Shown in pieces: positions 42,324 to 51,596 of a DNA stretch of 64,000 bases (positions are counted from its first letter, which is position 1; each line of letters opens with the position of its first letter). The stretch covers positions 22,487-86,486 of the forward strand of contig JAQUPF010000011.1 in NCBI GenBank assembly GCA_028716845.1. Direction: 5' to 3'. The DNA is from a bacterium (GTDB lineage Bacteria > Auribacterota > Tritonobacteria > UBA1439). The notes below the pieces were generated by a model that did not search any database, was not told the origin of the DNA, and saw only the letters and a program-made list of their open reading frames with translations. The translations under genes were made by a program, and so were the position numbers.

Positions 42324-43282
42324 GGGTAGAGGAAACAGGCCACCCGGTGGCCGGGGGCCGCCTCGCTGAGCGGCGGCTCCGCCTCCGGGCAGACCGGCAT
42401 CCGGTAGGGGCATCGGGGGTGGAACCGGCAGCCGGCCGGGGGCGCGAGGGCCGAGGCGATCTCCCCCCTGATGCCGCCGGGCGACGCCGGGGCGCCCCGG
42501 CCGACCTCGAGGACGGCGTCGAGCAGCGCGGTCGTGTACGGGTGGAGCGGCTCCCGGTAGAGCGCGTCCCTGCCGGCGACCTCGACGAATTTCCCCAGGT
42601 ACATGACCGCCACGCGCTCCGAGACGTGCTCGACCACCCGCAGGTCGTGCGAGATGAAGATGACCGAGAGGCCCATCTCTCCCTGGATCTCTTCGAGCAG
42701 GTTGATGATCTGCGCCTGGATCGAGATGTCGAGCGAAGAGACCGGCTCGTCGCAGACGAGGAGGTCGGGGGAGAGCGCGATCGCCCGCGCGATGCCGATC
42801 CGCTGGCGCTGGCCGCCGCTGAACTCGTGCGGGTACCGGTCGGCGGCGGCCGCGGGGAGGCCCACCTTCCGGAGGAGGTCCCCGACCGCCGCGCGGAGCG
42901 CCCGCCCGCGGGCGATCCGGTGGACGCGGAGCGGCTCCCCCACGATGCCGCCCGCGGTCATCCGGGGGTTCAGGGAGGAGATCGGGTCCTGGAAGACGAT
43001 CTGCATCCGCCGGCGGAGGCGCCTCAGCTCGCCGCCCGCCATGTCGAGCACCGGCCGGCCGTCGAAAAGGACGCGGCCGCGGGCCGCCTGGATGAGCCGC
43101 AGGACCGCCTTCGCGACGGTCGTCTTCCCGCAGCCGCTCTCCCCCACCAGGCCGAGCGTCTCGCCGCGGGCGACGCTGAAGGAGACGCCGTCGACGGCGG
43201 AGGCCTCGGCGACCGCGCCGGCGAGGACGCCCCGGCGGACCGGGTACGAGACGGCGAGGTCGACGACGTCGAGGAGCGCCAT
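42320..43282 (-). CDS. oppF: Peptide ABC transporter ATP-binding protein (OppF-like)
   Basis: 320 residues. Walker A GESGCGKTTVAKAVL, Q-loop FQDPISSLNP, signature FSGGQRQRIGIARA, Walker B CDEPVSSLD and the C-terminal oligopeptide-transporter extension with CRFHPRCPYRMPVC. Powers peptide uptake together with a second ATPase (OppD), which is not in this window. It starts 1 bp after nadA and overlaps oppA. Confidence 0.93.
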   Translation of the reverse strand: MALLDVVDLAVSYPVRRGVLAGAVAEASAVDGVSFSVARGETLGLVGESGCGKTTVAKAVLRLIQAARGRVLFDGRPVLDMAGGELRRLRRRMQIVFQDPISSLNPRMTAGGIVGEPLRVHRIARGRALRAAVGDLLRKVGLPAAAADRYPHEFSGGQRQRIGIARAIALSPDLLVCDEPVSSLDISIQAQIINLLEEIQGEMGLSVIFISHDLRVVEHVSERVAVMYLGKFVEVAGRDALYREPLHPYTTALLDAVLEVGRGAPASPGGIRGEIASALAPPAGCRFHPRCPYRMPVCPEAEPPLSEAAPGHRVACFLYP

Positions 43283-43283
43283 C

Positions 43284-44243
43284 CTACTCCTCCGCGCCCG
43301 CGCGCCCGCGGCCCGTCCCGAGCATCCGCTCGAGCGCGCGGGCGGCGCGGACCCTGATTCCCTCCTCCACCCGGATCTCGTGCCGCATCCGCTCGAGGGC
43401 ATCCGCCACCGAGGCGAGCGTCGTGCGCTTCATGTTCGGGCAGAGCAGGCGCGTCGAGGCGAGGTGGAAGCGCTTGCCCGGGTTCTCCTTCATGAGCCGG
43501 TGCAGGATCCCCGCCTCCGTCACGATGACGAATTCCCGGGCGGGCGAGGAGCGGGCGAACGCCGACATCCCCGAGGTGCTCGAGACGTGGTCCGCGACCT
43601 CGAGGACCTCGGGGAGGCACTCCGGGTGGGCGATGACGAGCGCCGCCGGGTGCCGGCGCCGCGCCGCGAGGACCTCCCCGGCGGTCACCCAGGCGTGCGT
43701 CGCGCAGTATCCCTCCCAGAGGATGAGCCGCTTTGCCGTCCTCCCCCGGACGTAGAGGCCGAGATTCCTGTCCGGCCCGAAGAGGACCTCGTCGCCGGGA
43801 AGGGATTCCACGATCTCGACCGCGTTCGCCGAGGTGCAGCAGACGTCGCTCTCGGCCTTCACCTCGGCGGACGAATTGATGTAGGTCACCACGGGCCTGC
43901 CCGGGTGCAGGGCCTTCCACTCGCGGAGCCGGGGGGCGTCGATCATGTCCGCGAGGGGGCAGCCGGCCTCGAGCACCGGCAGGAGCACCGTCTTGTCCGG
44001 GTTCAGGATGGAGGCGCTCTCGGCCATGAAGGAGACGCCGCAGAAGACGATGACGCGCGCCCCGGTGCGCGCCGCCTCGAGGCTCAGGCCGAGCGAGTCG
44101 CCGGTGAAGTCGGCGATGTCCTGGACCTCCCCCCGCTGGTAGTTGTGCGCGAGGATGACGGCGCGGCGCTCCTCCCGCAGCCGCCCGATCCGCTCGACGA
44201 CGGCTCGCGCGTGATCCATGGCGGGGCTCCGCGGGGCGCTCAT
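43284..44243 (-). CDS. nadA: Quinolinate synthase A
   Basis: 319 residues with the ATG at 44243 overlapping the panC stop (ATGA); a second in-frame ATG lies 24 bases inside. The three [4Fe-4S] cysteines are found in FCGVSFMAESA, DVCCTSANAVE and RLLCPNMKRT. It condenses iminoaspartate with dihydroxyacetone phosphate to quinolinate in NAD synthesis. nadB and nadC are not in the window. Confidence 0.95.
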   Translation of the reverse strand: MSAPRSPAMDHARAVVERIGRLREERRAVILAHNYQRGEVQDIADFTGDSLGLSLEAARTGARVIVFCGVSFMAESASILNPDKTVLLPVLEAGCPLADMIDAPRLREWKALHPGRPVVTYINSSAEVKAESDVCCTSANAVEIVESLPGDEVLFGPDRNLGLYVRGRTAKRLILWEGYCATHAWVTAGEVLAARRRHPAALVIAHPECLPEVLEVADHVSSTSGMSAFARSSPAREFVIVTEAGILHRLMKENPGKRFHLASTRLLCPNMKRTTLASVADALERMRHEIRVEEGIRVRAARALERMLGTGRGRAGAEE

Positions 44244-45097
44244 CCGCGCCGCCGGGGATGGAGGATGACGTTGTCGATGAGGCGCGCCGGGCCGACCCGC
44301 GCGGCGAGGGCGAGGAGCGTCGGCCCGGTGATCCTCCCGACCGGCTCGAGCGTCTCCGGGTGGACCGCCTCGACGTACTCGACGGAGGCGACCGGGCAGG
44401 CGGCGATCCGGTCCCGCGCGGCCGCGGCGACCTTCGCCGCGTCGCGCTCCCCCGCCCGCACGAGCGCCCGGGCCTCCTCGAGCGCGGCGTACAGGACCGC
44501 CGCCTCCCGCCGCTCGCGCGCGCTCAGGTACTCGTTCCGGGAACTCATCGCGAGGCCGTTCTTCTCCCGGACCGTCGGGACGACGAGGAGGCGGACCGGG
44601 AAATGGAGATCGAGGATCATCTTCCGGACGATCGCCGCCTGCTGCGCGTCCTTCCGGCCGAAGACCGCCGTGTGGGGGCGGACGATCTGCAGCAGCTTCG
44701 CCACGACCGTCGTGACCCCCCTGAAATGGCCGGGCCTGCCCGGGCCGCAGAGCCGCCGCGAGAGCCGCTCCTCCTCCACGAACGTCGAGAAGCCGGCGGG
44801 GTAGAGCTCGTCGCTCGAGGGGGCGAAGACCGCGTTCACCCGCTCCGCCCGCGCCGTGGCGAGGTCGCGCCTCATGTTCCGCGGGTACGAGGCGAAATCC
44901 TCGCCGCGGCCGAACTGGAGGGGGTTCACGAAGATGCTCACGACGAGCCGGTCGCAGCGCCGCCGCGCCGCCCGCATGAGCATGACGTGCCCGAAGTGGA
45001 AACACCCCATCGTCGGCACGAGGGCGATCCGCCGCCCGCGCCTCAGGTTGTGCCGCGCGTACCGCTCCATCTCCCTGACCGTCGTGATGAGCTTCAT
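44240..45097 (-). CDS. panC: Pantothenate synthetase
   Basis: 285 residues. ATP-binding PTMGCFHFGH keeps both His residues of the HxGH-like motif although the usual LHEGH is CFHFGH here; SIFVNPLQFGRGEDFASYP, GHFRGVTTVVAKLL and VFGRKDAQQAAIVRKMI follow, with SSRNEYLS near the KMSKS-like position. It joins pantoate and beta-alanine. It follows panB by 8 bp; panD is not in the window. Confidence 0.95.
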   Translation of the reverse strand: MKLITTVREMERYARHNLRRGRRIALVPTMGCFHFGHVMLMRAARRRCDRLVVSIFVNPLQFGRGEDFASYPRNMRRDLATARAERVNAVFAPSSDELYPAGFSTFVEEERLSRRLCGPGRPGHFRGVTTVVAKLLQIVRPHTAVFGRKDAQQAAIVRKMILDLHFPVRLLVVPTVREKNGLAMSSRNEYLSARERREAAVLYAALEEARALVRAGERDAAKVAAAARDRIAACPVASVEYVEAVHPETLEPVGRITGPTLLALAARVGPARLIDNVILHPRRRG

Positions 45098-45105
45098 CGT
45101 CCGCC

Positions 45106-45912
45106 TCACCGGTACGAGTGCGCGTCGTCCGGATACGCCCCCTCCCGCACCTCCCGCGCGTAGGCGGCCGCCGCCTCCCGCATCGCCGCCCCCACGTCCG
45201 CGTACACCTTCATGAACTTCGCCGCCCGCCCCTCGTACATTCCGAGAATGTCGTGGAGAACGAGGATCTGCCCGTCGCAGCGCGGCCCCGCGCCGATGCC
45301 GATGGTGGGGATGTCGAGCGCCGCCGTGATCGAGGCCGCGACCGGCGACGGCACGCACTCGAGCACCACGGCGAAGACGCCGCATTCCCGGAGGGCGCGG
45401 GCGTCGTCGAGGAGCCGCCGGGCGGCCTCCTCCCCCCTCCCCTGCACCCGGTACCCGCCCACGACCAGGACGTCCTGCGGCGTGAGGCCGATGTGGCCGA
45501 GGACCGGCACGCCGGCGCGCACGACCGCCCGCACGTGCCCGCCGATCTCCTCCCCCCCCTCGATCTTGACCGCCTCGGCGCCGGCCTCCTTCACGAACCT
45601 GCCGGCGTTCCGGACCGTCTCCTCGACGCTCACGCCGGCGGCCATGAACGGCATGTCGGCCACGAGGAGCGCCCGCCGGACGCCGCGCGAGACGGCGCGG
45701 GTGTGGTGGAGCATCTCCTCCATCGTCACCGGGAGCGTGTTCCGGTAGCCGAGCGCGACCATGCCGAGCGAGTCGCCGACGAGGATCAGGTCGATCCCGG
45801 CGCCGTCCACGACCCGCGCGCTGAAATAGTCGCAGGCGGTGAGCGCGGCGATCCGCTCGCCGCGCGCCTTCATCCCGCCGAGGGCGACCGCCGTCACCTT
45901 GTCATCGTTCAT
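45106..45912 (-). CDS. panB: 3-methyl-2-oxobutanoate hydroxymethyltransferase
   Basis: 268 residues; ATG at 45912, with AAGGAGGGG upstream, overlapping the folK stop (ATGA). LTACDYFSARVVDGAGIDLI and VGDSLGMVALGYRNTLPVT (metal Asp), VKIEGGEE, GHIGLTPQ and IGIGAGPRCDGQILVLHD are all family hallmarks. First committed step to pantoate. Confidence 0.95.
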   Translation of the reverse strand: MNDDKVTAVALGGMKARGERIAALTACDYFSARVVDGAGIDLILVGDSLGMVALGYRNTLPVTMEEMLHHTRAVSRGVRRALLVADMPFMAAGVSVEETVRNAGRFVKEAGAEAVKIEGGEEIGGHVRAVVRAGVPVLGHIGLTPQDVLVVGGYRVQGRGEEAARRLLDDARALRECGVFAVVLECVPSPVAASITAALDIPTIGIGAGPRCDGQILVLHDILGMYEGRAAKFMKVYADVGAAMREAAAAYAREVREGAYPDDAHSYR

Positions 45913-46487
45913 CGGGCATTCCCCTCCTTCGGACCGCACGACGCCGGACCGGCCCCCCATTCGCCGTCGGTATCCCCGTGTCTCGCGGCCCGTGCACGGC
46001 GGCGGACGACGGCGCCCGCCCGTCCCGCGCCGAGCATCTCCAGCAGTTCGGCCGCCGTCCGTTTCGCGACCGGGTGGACGGCCCCCGGCGCGATCTCCGC
46101 GAGCGGCTCGAGGGCGAAGCGCCGCTCCAGGAGCCGCGGGTGCGGCACGGTGAGCGATTCGCTCCCTGCCACCCGGTCCCCGAAGAGGAGGATGTCGAGG
46201 TCGATGACCCGGGGGCCGTCCCGCTCCCCCCGCACCCTCCCCATCGCCTCCTCGATCGACCGGAGCGCCGCGAGGAGCCGCTCCGGCCGCATCGCCGTCT
46301 CGACCTCGACGGCGGCGTTCAGGAACGGCGGCTGCGGCGGTCCCCCGACCGGCTCCGTGTCGTAGAGGGACGAGGTCCTCCTGACCCGCACCCCGCCGAC
46401 GGCGCCGATGCGCCGCACGGCCTCCGCGAGGTGTCGCTCCCGGTCGCCGATGTTGGAGCCGAGGCCGATGTACGCCGTCTCGTTCAT
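45909..46487 (-). CDS. folK: 2-amino-4-hydroxy-6-hydroxymethyldihydropteridine pyrophosphokinase
   Basis: 192 residues. HPPK motifs are AYIGLGSNIGDRERHL, QPPFLNAAVEVET and DGPRVIDLDILLFGD then VPHPRLLERRFALEPLAEI. Pyrophosphorylates the pterin in folate synthesis. About 30 extra residues after the domain (Arg/Gly-rich) may come from GC-driven readthrough past an older stop. It follows dapL across 51 bp that contain a GTGAGA minisatellite. Confidence 0.92.
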   Translation of the reverse strand: MNETAYIGLGSNIGDRERHLAEAVRRIGAVGGVRVRRTSSLYDTEPVGGPPQPPFLNAAVEVETAMRPERLLAALRSIEEAMGRVRGERDGPRVIDLDILLFGDRVAGSESLTVPHPRLLERRFALEPLAEIAPGAVHPVAKRTAAELLEMLGAGRAGAVVRRRARAARHGDTDGEWGAGPASCGPKEGNAR

Positions 46488-46494
46488 GACGCCG

Positions 46495-46550
46495 TGAGAT
46501 GTGAGAAGTGAGACGTGAGACGTGAGACGTGAAACAACTTACTTCTCACT
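46495..46550. repeat. Short tandem GTGAGA/ACGTGAG minisatellite
   Basis: Degenerate units of GTGAGATGTGAGAAGTGAG and ACGTGAG fill the dapL-folK gap and reach into the last dapL codons, so the dapL end (CVRSEK) may be repeat-derived. A like tract lies at 56311-56361. Confidence 0.8.
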
Positions 46551-47714
46551 CCGCACGCATTTCCCCATCCGCCCCACCGCCTCCCGGATCCGATCCTCGC
46601 CCACCGTGAGCGCCATTCGGACGTACCCCTCGCCGGCCGGGCCGAGGCCGCTCCCGGGCGTCGCGACGATGCCGGCCTTCTCGATGAGGGTCCGGACGAG
46701 GGAGGCGGAGGTGAAGCCGTCGGGGACGCGGGCCCAGACGTAGAACGTCGCCCGCGGCCTCGCGACGCGCCAGCCGAGGGCGCGGAGGCCGTCCACGAGG
46801 ACGTCCCTGCGGCGCCGGTAGGTCTCGAGGAACGCCGGGAGGAACTCCTGCGGCCCGGTGAGGGCGGCGACGCCGGCGAGCTGGACCGCCTGGAATATCC
46901 CGGAATCGATGTTCGACTTCACCTTGCCGAGCGCCGCGACGACGTCGGCGTTCCCGACCGCGAAGCCGATCCGCCAGCCGGTCATGCTGTACGTCTTCGA
47001 GAGCGAGTGGAACTCGACGCCGACCTCCCGCGCCCCCTCGACCTGGAGGAGGCTCGGCGCCGAGTAGCCGTCGAACGCGAGCTCGGTGTAGGCGGCGTCG
47101 TGGCAGACGATGACGTCGTGCCGCCGGCCGAACTCGACGGCGCGCGCGAGGAAGGCGGCGTCGCAGACGGCCGCCGTCGGGTTGTTCGGGTAGTTGAGGT
47201 AGAGGATCCTCGCGCGCCGGGGGAGGTCCCGGGCGACGCGGTCGAGGTCGGGCAGGAAGCCGTTCTCCTCCAGGAGCGGCATCCCGTGCGGCTCCCCGCC
47301 GGCGAGGATCGTCGTCGCGCGGTAGACCGGGTACGCCGGATCGGGGACGAGCGCCGCGTCGCCGGGGTCGATGAAGGCGAACGGGAGGTGCGCGATCCCC
47401 TCCTTCGAGCCGATGAGGGGGAGGATCTCGGACGACGGGTCGAGGCGGACGCCGAAGCGCCGGTCGTACCAGGCGGCGATCGCCTCCCGCAGGACGGGCA
47501 TCCCGAGGTCGAGGGCGTAGCGGTGGTTCGCGGGGTCGCGGGCGGCGCGCTCGAGCGCCTCGACGATGTGCCCCGGCGTGGGGAGATCGGGGTCGCCGAC
47601 GCCCAGGTCGATGACGTCCGCCCCCCGCCGGATCACCTCCCGCTTGATTCGGTCGATCTCGGCGAACAGGTACGGCGGGAGCCGCCGCAGCCGCCCCGCG
47701 GTCTCCATCTTCAT
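46539..47714 (-). CDS. dapL: LL-diaminopimelate aminotransferase
   Basis: 391 residues; start overlaps the dapB stop (ATGA). Class I/II PLP aminotransferase: VIDLGVGDPDLPTPGHIVEA, LIGSKEGIAHLPFAFIDPGD (a LL-DAP-AT-type pattern), LNYPNNPTAAVCD and SLSKTYSMTGWRIGFAVGN with catalytic Lys. It converts tetrahydrodipicolinate directly to LL-diaminopimelate, which explains the absence of dapD, dapC and dapE in an otherwise complete set. Aspartate or alanine aminotransferase activity is a formal alternative but unlikely from context. Confidence 0.93.
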   Translation of the reverse strand: MKMETAGRLRRLPPYLFAEIDRIKREVIRRGADVIDLGVGDPDLPTPGHIVEALERAARDPANHRYALDLGMPVLREAIAAWYDRRFGVRLDPSSEILPLIGSKEGIAHLPFAFIDPGDAALVPDPAYPVYRATTILAGGEPHGMPLLEENGFLPDLDRVARDLPRRARILYLNYPNNPTAAVCDAAFLARAVEFGRRHDVIVCHDAAYTELAFDGYSAPSLLQVEGAREVGVEFHSLSKTYSMTGWRIGFAVGNADVVAALGKVKSNIDSGIFQAVQLAGVAALTGPQEFLPAFLETYRRRRDVLVDGLRALGWRVARPRATFYVWARVPDGFTSASLVRTLIEKAGIVATPGSGLGPAGEGYVRMALTVGEDRIREAVGRMGKCVRSEK

Positions 47715-48520
47715 CCGGCGTCCCCGAACAGCACCGCCTCCATGTCGTAGAGCCCCGGCGGCCTGCCGACGATCCACCTCGCCGCCCGGAGGGCGCCGAG
47801 GGCGAAGGTGTCGCGCGAGTGGGCCCGGTGGACGAGCTCGATCCGCTCGCCCGGCGCCGCGAAGATCACGGCGTGCTCGCCCGTGATGTCCCCCGCGCGG
47901 AGGGCGTGGATGCCGATCTGGCCGCGCGGCCGCTCCCCCGTCTCCCCCTCCCGGCCGTGGACGGCGCAGCGGTCGAGCTCCCGCCCCCTCGCCGCGGCGA
48001 CCGCCTCGGCGAGGCGCCTCGCCGTGCCGCTCGGGGCGTCCTTCTTGTGGCGGTGGTGGGCCTCGACGATCTCCACGTCGTATTCCTCGCCGAGCGCCCG
48101 CGCGACCTCCGCCGCCACGCGGAAGAGGAGGTTCACCCCGAGGCTCATGTTCGGGGCGACGAGGCAGGCCGTCTCGCGCGCCGCCTCCCGGATCCGGCGC
48201 ATCTCCGCGCCGCTCATGCCGGTCGTCCCGATCACGATCGGCCGCCGGAGCGCGGCGGCGACGGCGGCGTGGCGGAGCGCCGCCGCGTGGTACGAGAAAT
48301 CGACGATCGCGTCGCATCCCCGGGCGGCGGCCTCGAGGTCGGCCGTGACGGGGACGCCGATCTCCCGCCCCCCCGCGAGCCGGCCCGCGTCCTCCCCGAG
48401 GCACGGGTGGTCCTCCTTGTCGATCGCCCCCGTGACCTCGATCCCCTCCTCCCGCGCCGCGAGGGCGATGATCCGCCCGCCCATCCGGCCGCAGGCGCCG
48501 CAGACGACGATCCTGGTCAT
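47711..48520 (-). CDS. dapB: 4-hydroxy-tetrahydrodipicolinate reductase
   Basis: 269 residues. NAD(P)-binding CGACGRMGGRIIALAA, VDFSYHAAALRHA, GTTGMSGAEM, and catalytic EAHHRHKKDAPSGTARRL with His and Lys intact. Reduces the DapA product to tetrahydrodipicolinate. 50 bp after dapA. Confidence 0.95.
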   Translation of the reverse strand: MTRIVVCGACGRMGGRIIALAAREEGIEVTGAIDKEDHPCLGEDAGRLAGGREIGVPVTADLEAAARGCDAIVDFSYHAAALRHAAVAAALRRPIVIGTTGMSGAEMRRIREAARETACLVAPNMSLGVNLLFRVAAEVARALGEEYDVEIVEAHHRHKKDAPSGTARRLAEAVAAARGRELDRCAVHGREGETGERPRGQIGIHALRAGDITGEHAVIFAAPGERIELVHRAHSRDTFALGALRAARWIVGRPPGLYDMEAVLFGDAG

Positions 48521-48570
48521 GCTTCCCTCCGGCGCGATGCCCCCGCCGCACCAGGGCGGGCGCCCCTCCA

Positions 48571-49437
48571 TTATACCAGCCCCGCCCCCTCCAGCGCCTT
48601 CCGGAGCCGCGCCCGGTTCTCGTCCCCCATCGGGCAGAGGGGGAGGCGGTACTCCTCCCTGATCCTCCCCATCATCGCGAGGGCCGCCTTCACGGGGATC
48701 GGGTTCGTCTCCACGAAGAGGATCCTGCAGATGTCGTAGATCTCGTAGTGGATCGCCCGCGCCGCGGCGATGTCGCCGCCGAGGAAGGCGGCCGTCATCG
48801 CGGCCACGCGGCCGGGGAGGATGTTCGCCGCCACCGACACGACCCCCCGCGCCCCGAGCGCCATCATCGGGAAGGTGAGGCTGTCGTCCCCCGAGAGGAC
48901 CGTGATGCCGCAGCGAGAGATGATCTGGCTCACCTGCTCGAGGCTCCCGCTCGCCTCCTTGATGGCGACGATGCGCGGGTTCGCGGCGAGGGCGGCGACC
49001 GTCTCCGGCGCGATGGAGACGCCGGTCCTGCCGGGCACGTTGTAGATGACGATCGGGATCTCCACCTCGCGGGCGAGGAGCTCGAAGTGGGCGATGAGCC
49101 CCCGCTGCGTCGGCTTGTTGTAGTAGGGGGTGATGACGAGGGCGGCGTCCGCGCCGGCCTCCCGGGCGTGGGCGGTCAGCCGGAGCGCCTCGCGGGTGGC
49201 GTTCGATCCGCTCCCCGCGATGACGGGGACCCGCCCGCGCACGGCCTTGACGACGAACTCGACCACCCGGTCGTGCTCCTCGTGCGACAGGGTGGCGGAT
49301 TCCCCCGTGGTCCCGCAGGGGAGGATGCCGGCGGTGCCGGCGGCGATCTGGAACTCGATGAGGTCGCCGAGGGCGTCGTAGTCCACCTCGCCGTCCCTGA
49401 ACGGCGTCACGAGCGCGACGATCGAACCGCTGAACAT
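48571..49437 (-). CDS. dapA: 4-hydroxy-tetrahydrodipicolinate synthase
   Basis: 288 residues. GTTGESATLSHEEH, VITPYYNKPTQRGLIAHFE, YNVPGRTGVSI (catalytic Tyr) and IVAIKEASGSLEQV (Schiff-base Lys) are present. It condenses pyruvate with aspartate semialdehyde. 27 bp after dapF. Confidence 0.96.
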   Translation of the reverse strand: MFSGSIVALVTPFRDGEVDYDALGDLIEFQIAAGTAGILPCGTTGESATLSHEEHDRVVEFVVKAVRGRVPVIAGSGSNATREALRLTAHAREAGADAALVITPYYNKPTQRGLIAHFELLAREVEIPIVIYNVPGRTGVSIAPETVAALAANPRIVAIKEASGSLEQVSQIISRCGITVLSGDDSLTFPMMALGARGVVSVAANILPGRVAAMTAAFLGGDIAAARAIHYEIYDICRILFVETNPIPVKAALAMMGRIREEYRLPLCPMGDENRARLRKALEGAGLV

Positions 49438-49464
49438 GACATCTCCTCCTCTACCCGCCGGACC

Positions 49465-50310
49465 TCACCCCCGCCGCTCCCCCGCGCCGGGCCCGATGTC
49501 GATCTCCCCCGTGAAGACCTCCTCCGCGGGGCCGGTCATGAAGACGCGCCCGTCGTCCGCATACCGGACGGCGAGTTCCCCGCCGGGGAGCCGGACGGTC
49601 ACCGCCCGTTCCGTGAGGCCGTTCAGGGAGCCGGCGACCGCCGCCGCGCAGGCGCCGGTGCCGCAGGCGGCCGTCTCCCCCGCCCCCCGCTCCCAGACCC
49701 GCAGCTCGATGCGGCGCGGCGAGCGCACGCGGGCGAACCCGACGTTCACCCGGTTCGGGAAGAGCGGGTCGTGCTCGATCCGCGGGCCGATCGTCGCGAC
49801 CGGGCAGCCGTCGAGGTCGTCGACGAACAGGACGCAGTGCGGGTTCCCCATTGAGAGGCAGGTGATGCGGCGCGCCGCCCCGCCGACCTCGACCTCCCGG
49901 CCGACGATCCTCCCCGCGAGCCGGCAGGGGATTCCCTCGCCGTCGAGGACGGGGCGCCCCATGTCGACGGTGACCGTCTCCCCCTCGATGCGGGGCCGGA
50001 TGATCCCGGCGGCCGTCTCGATCGCCAGTTCCTCCCCGCCCGCGAGCCCCCGCCGGCCCAGGTACGACGCGAGGCACCTGACGCCGTTCCCGCACATCTC
50101 CGCCTCGCCGCCGTCGGCGTTGAAGACCCGCATCCGCCAGTCCGCCGAGGCGGACGGGAGGAGCAGGAGGAGCCCGTCGGCGCCGACGCCGAGCCGCCGG
50201 TCGCAGAGCCGCCGGACGGTCTCCGGCGCGAGGGCGGGATCCCCCTCGCGGGCGTCGACGAGGATGAAATCGTTGCCGAGCCCCTGCATCTTCGTGAACC
50301 GGATCTTCAT
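49465..50310 (-). CDS. dapF: Diaminopimelate epimerase
   Basis: 281 residues; start overlaps the lysA stop (ATGA). Both catalytic cysteines are in place: EMCGNGVRCLASYL and ETAACGTGACAAAVAG. FTKMQGLGNDFILVDA is the typical N-terminus. Converts LL- to meso-diaminopimelate for lysine and peptidoglycan. Confidence 0.96.
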   Translation of the reverse strand: MKIRFTKMQGLGNDFILVDAREGDPALAPETVRRLCDRRLGVGADGLLLLLPSASADWRMRVFNADGGEAEMCGNGVRCLASYLGRRGLAGGEELAIETAAGIIRPRIEGETVTVDMGRPVLDGEGIPCRLAGRIVGREVEVGGAARRITCLSMGNPHCVLFVDDLDGCPVATIGPRIEHDPLFPNRVNVGFARVRSPRRIELRVWERGAGETAACGTGACAAAVAGSLNGLTERAVTVRLPGGELAVRYADDGRVFMTGPAEEVFTGEIDIGPGAGERRG

Positions 50311-51596
50311 CGCGGCCGGCGGGCGGTTTTCCGCGGCGCGCCGCCGAGGAAGGCGGGGATCCGCTCGCCCCGCATGAGGTCCGCCCAGCGCTCCCGCTCG
50401 CGGACGAGGGCGTGGCGGGCGCCGCTCACGAGGACCTCCGCCGGGCGGCGCCGCGCGTTGTAGTTCGACGCCATCGAGAAGCCGTAGGCGCCCGCCCCCA
50501 TGACGGCGAGGAGCTCCCCGGGGCGCGGCGCGGGGATCTCGCGGCACGCGGCGAAGCAGTCGGCCGACTCGCAGACCGGCCCCACGACGTCGGCGACGAT
50601 CCGCCGCCGCCGGAGGCGCCGCACCGGCACGATCGAGTGGAAGGCGCCGTAGAGGCTCGGCCTGATGAGGTCGTTCATCCCGGCGTCCACGATGACGAAC
50701 CGGCGGCCGCCCCCCTCCTTCAGGTAGAGGACGCGGGTGAGGAGGACGCCGGCGTTGCCCGCGATGAAGCGCCCCGGCTCGAGGATGATCGTCATACCGA
50801 GATCGGCGACCTCCGGGAGGACGGCGGCCGCGAAGCGGGCGGCGGTGGCGGGCGTCTCCTCCCGGTAGACGATGCCCATCCCGCCGCCGATGTCGAGGTA
50901 GGCGGGACGGATGCCGGCGCCGGCGAGGTCCCGGACGAACGGCCGGATGCGGCGGATCGCCGCGACGTACGGCGCGGTCTCGGTGATCTGGGAGCCGATG
51001 TGCATCTGGACCCCGACCGGCTCGAGGCGCGGGTGCGCCGCCGCGCGGGCGTAGGCGGCCCGGGCGGACCCGAGGTCCATGCCGAACTTGTTCTCCGCCC
51101 GCCCGGTGGTGACGTGCCGGTGGGTGCCGGCGTCGACGTCGGGGTTCACGCGGATCGAGACCCGCGCCGTCTTTCCGAGCCGCCCGGCGAGGGCGGCGAT
51201 CGCCTCGAGCTCCCCCGCCGACTCGACGGAGAAGAAGAGGATCCCCGCCCGGATGGCGAGGGCGATCTCCTCGCCGGTCTTCCCGACGCCGGCGAAGACG
51301 ACCCGGCGCGGGTCCCCGCCGGCCGCCCGCACCCGCTCGAGCTCGCCGCCCGAGACGATGTCGAAGCCCGCCCCGGCGCGCGCGAGGGTCCGGAGGACGG
51401 CGATGTTGGCGTTCGACTTCACCGAGAAGCAGATGAGGTGCGGCACGCTCGCGAAGGCGCGGTCGAGGCGGCGGTAGTGCCCGAGGAGCGTCGCGCGGCT
51501 GTAGACGTAGAGCGGCGTGCCGTGGGCGCGGGCGAGCCGGTCGAGGGGGATCCCCTCGCACCGCAGCACGCCGTTCCGGTACCTGAAGTCATGCAT
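50307..51596 (-). CDS. lysA: Diaminopimelate decarboxylase
   Basis: 429 residues with the ATG at 51596, 8 bp inside the end of argH. PLP Lys in CFSVKSNANIAVLRTLA; HIGSQITET; EPGRFIAGNAGVLLTRVLYL; CESADCFA with substrate-binding Glu; GAYGFSMASNYNARRRPAEV. Last step of lysine synthesis. Confidence 0.95.
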   Translation of the reverse strand: MHDFRYRNGVLRCEGIPLDRLARAHGTPLYVYSRATLLGHYRRLDRAFASVPHLICFSVKSNANIAVLRTLARAGAGFDIVSGGELERVRAAGGDPRRVVFAGVGKTGEEIALAIRAGILFFSVESAGELEAIAALAGRLGKTARVSIRVNPDVDAGTHRHVTTGRAENKFGMDLGSARAAYARAAAHPRLEPVGVQMHIGSQITETAPYVAAIRRIRPFVRDLAGAGIRPAYLDIGGGMGIVYREETPATAARFAAAVLPEVADLGMTIILEPGRFIAGNAGVLLTRVLYLKEGGGRRFVIVDAGMNDLIRPSLYGAFHSIVPVRRLRRRRIVADVVGPVCESADCFAACREIPAPRPGELLAVMGAGAYGFSMASNYNARRRPAEVLVSGARHALVRERERWADLMRGERIPAFLGGAPRKTARRPR

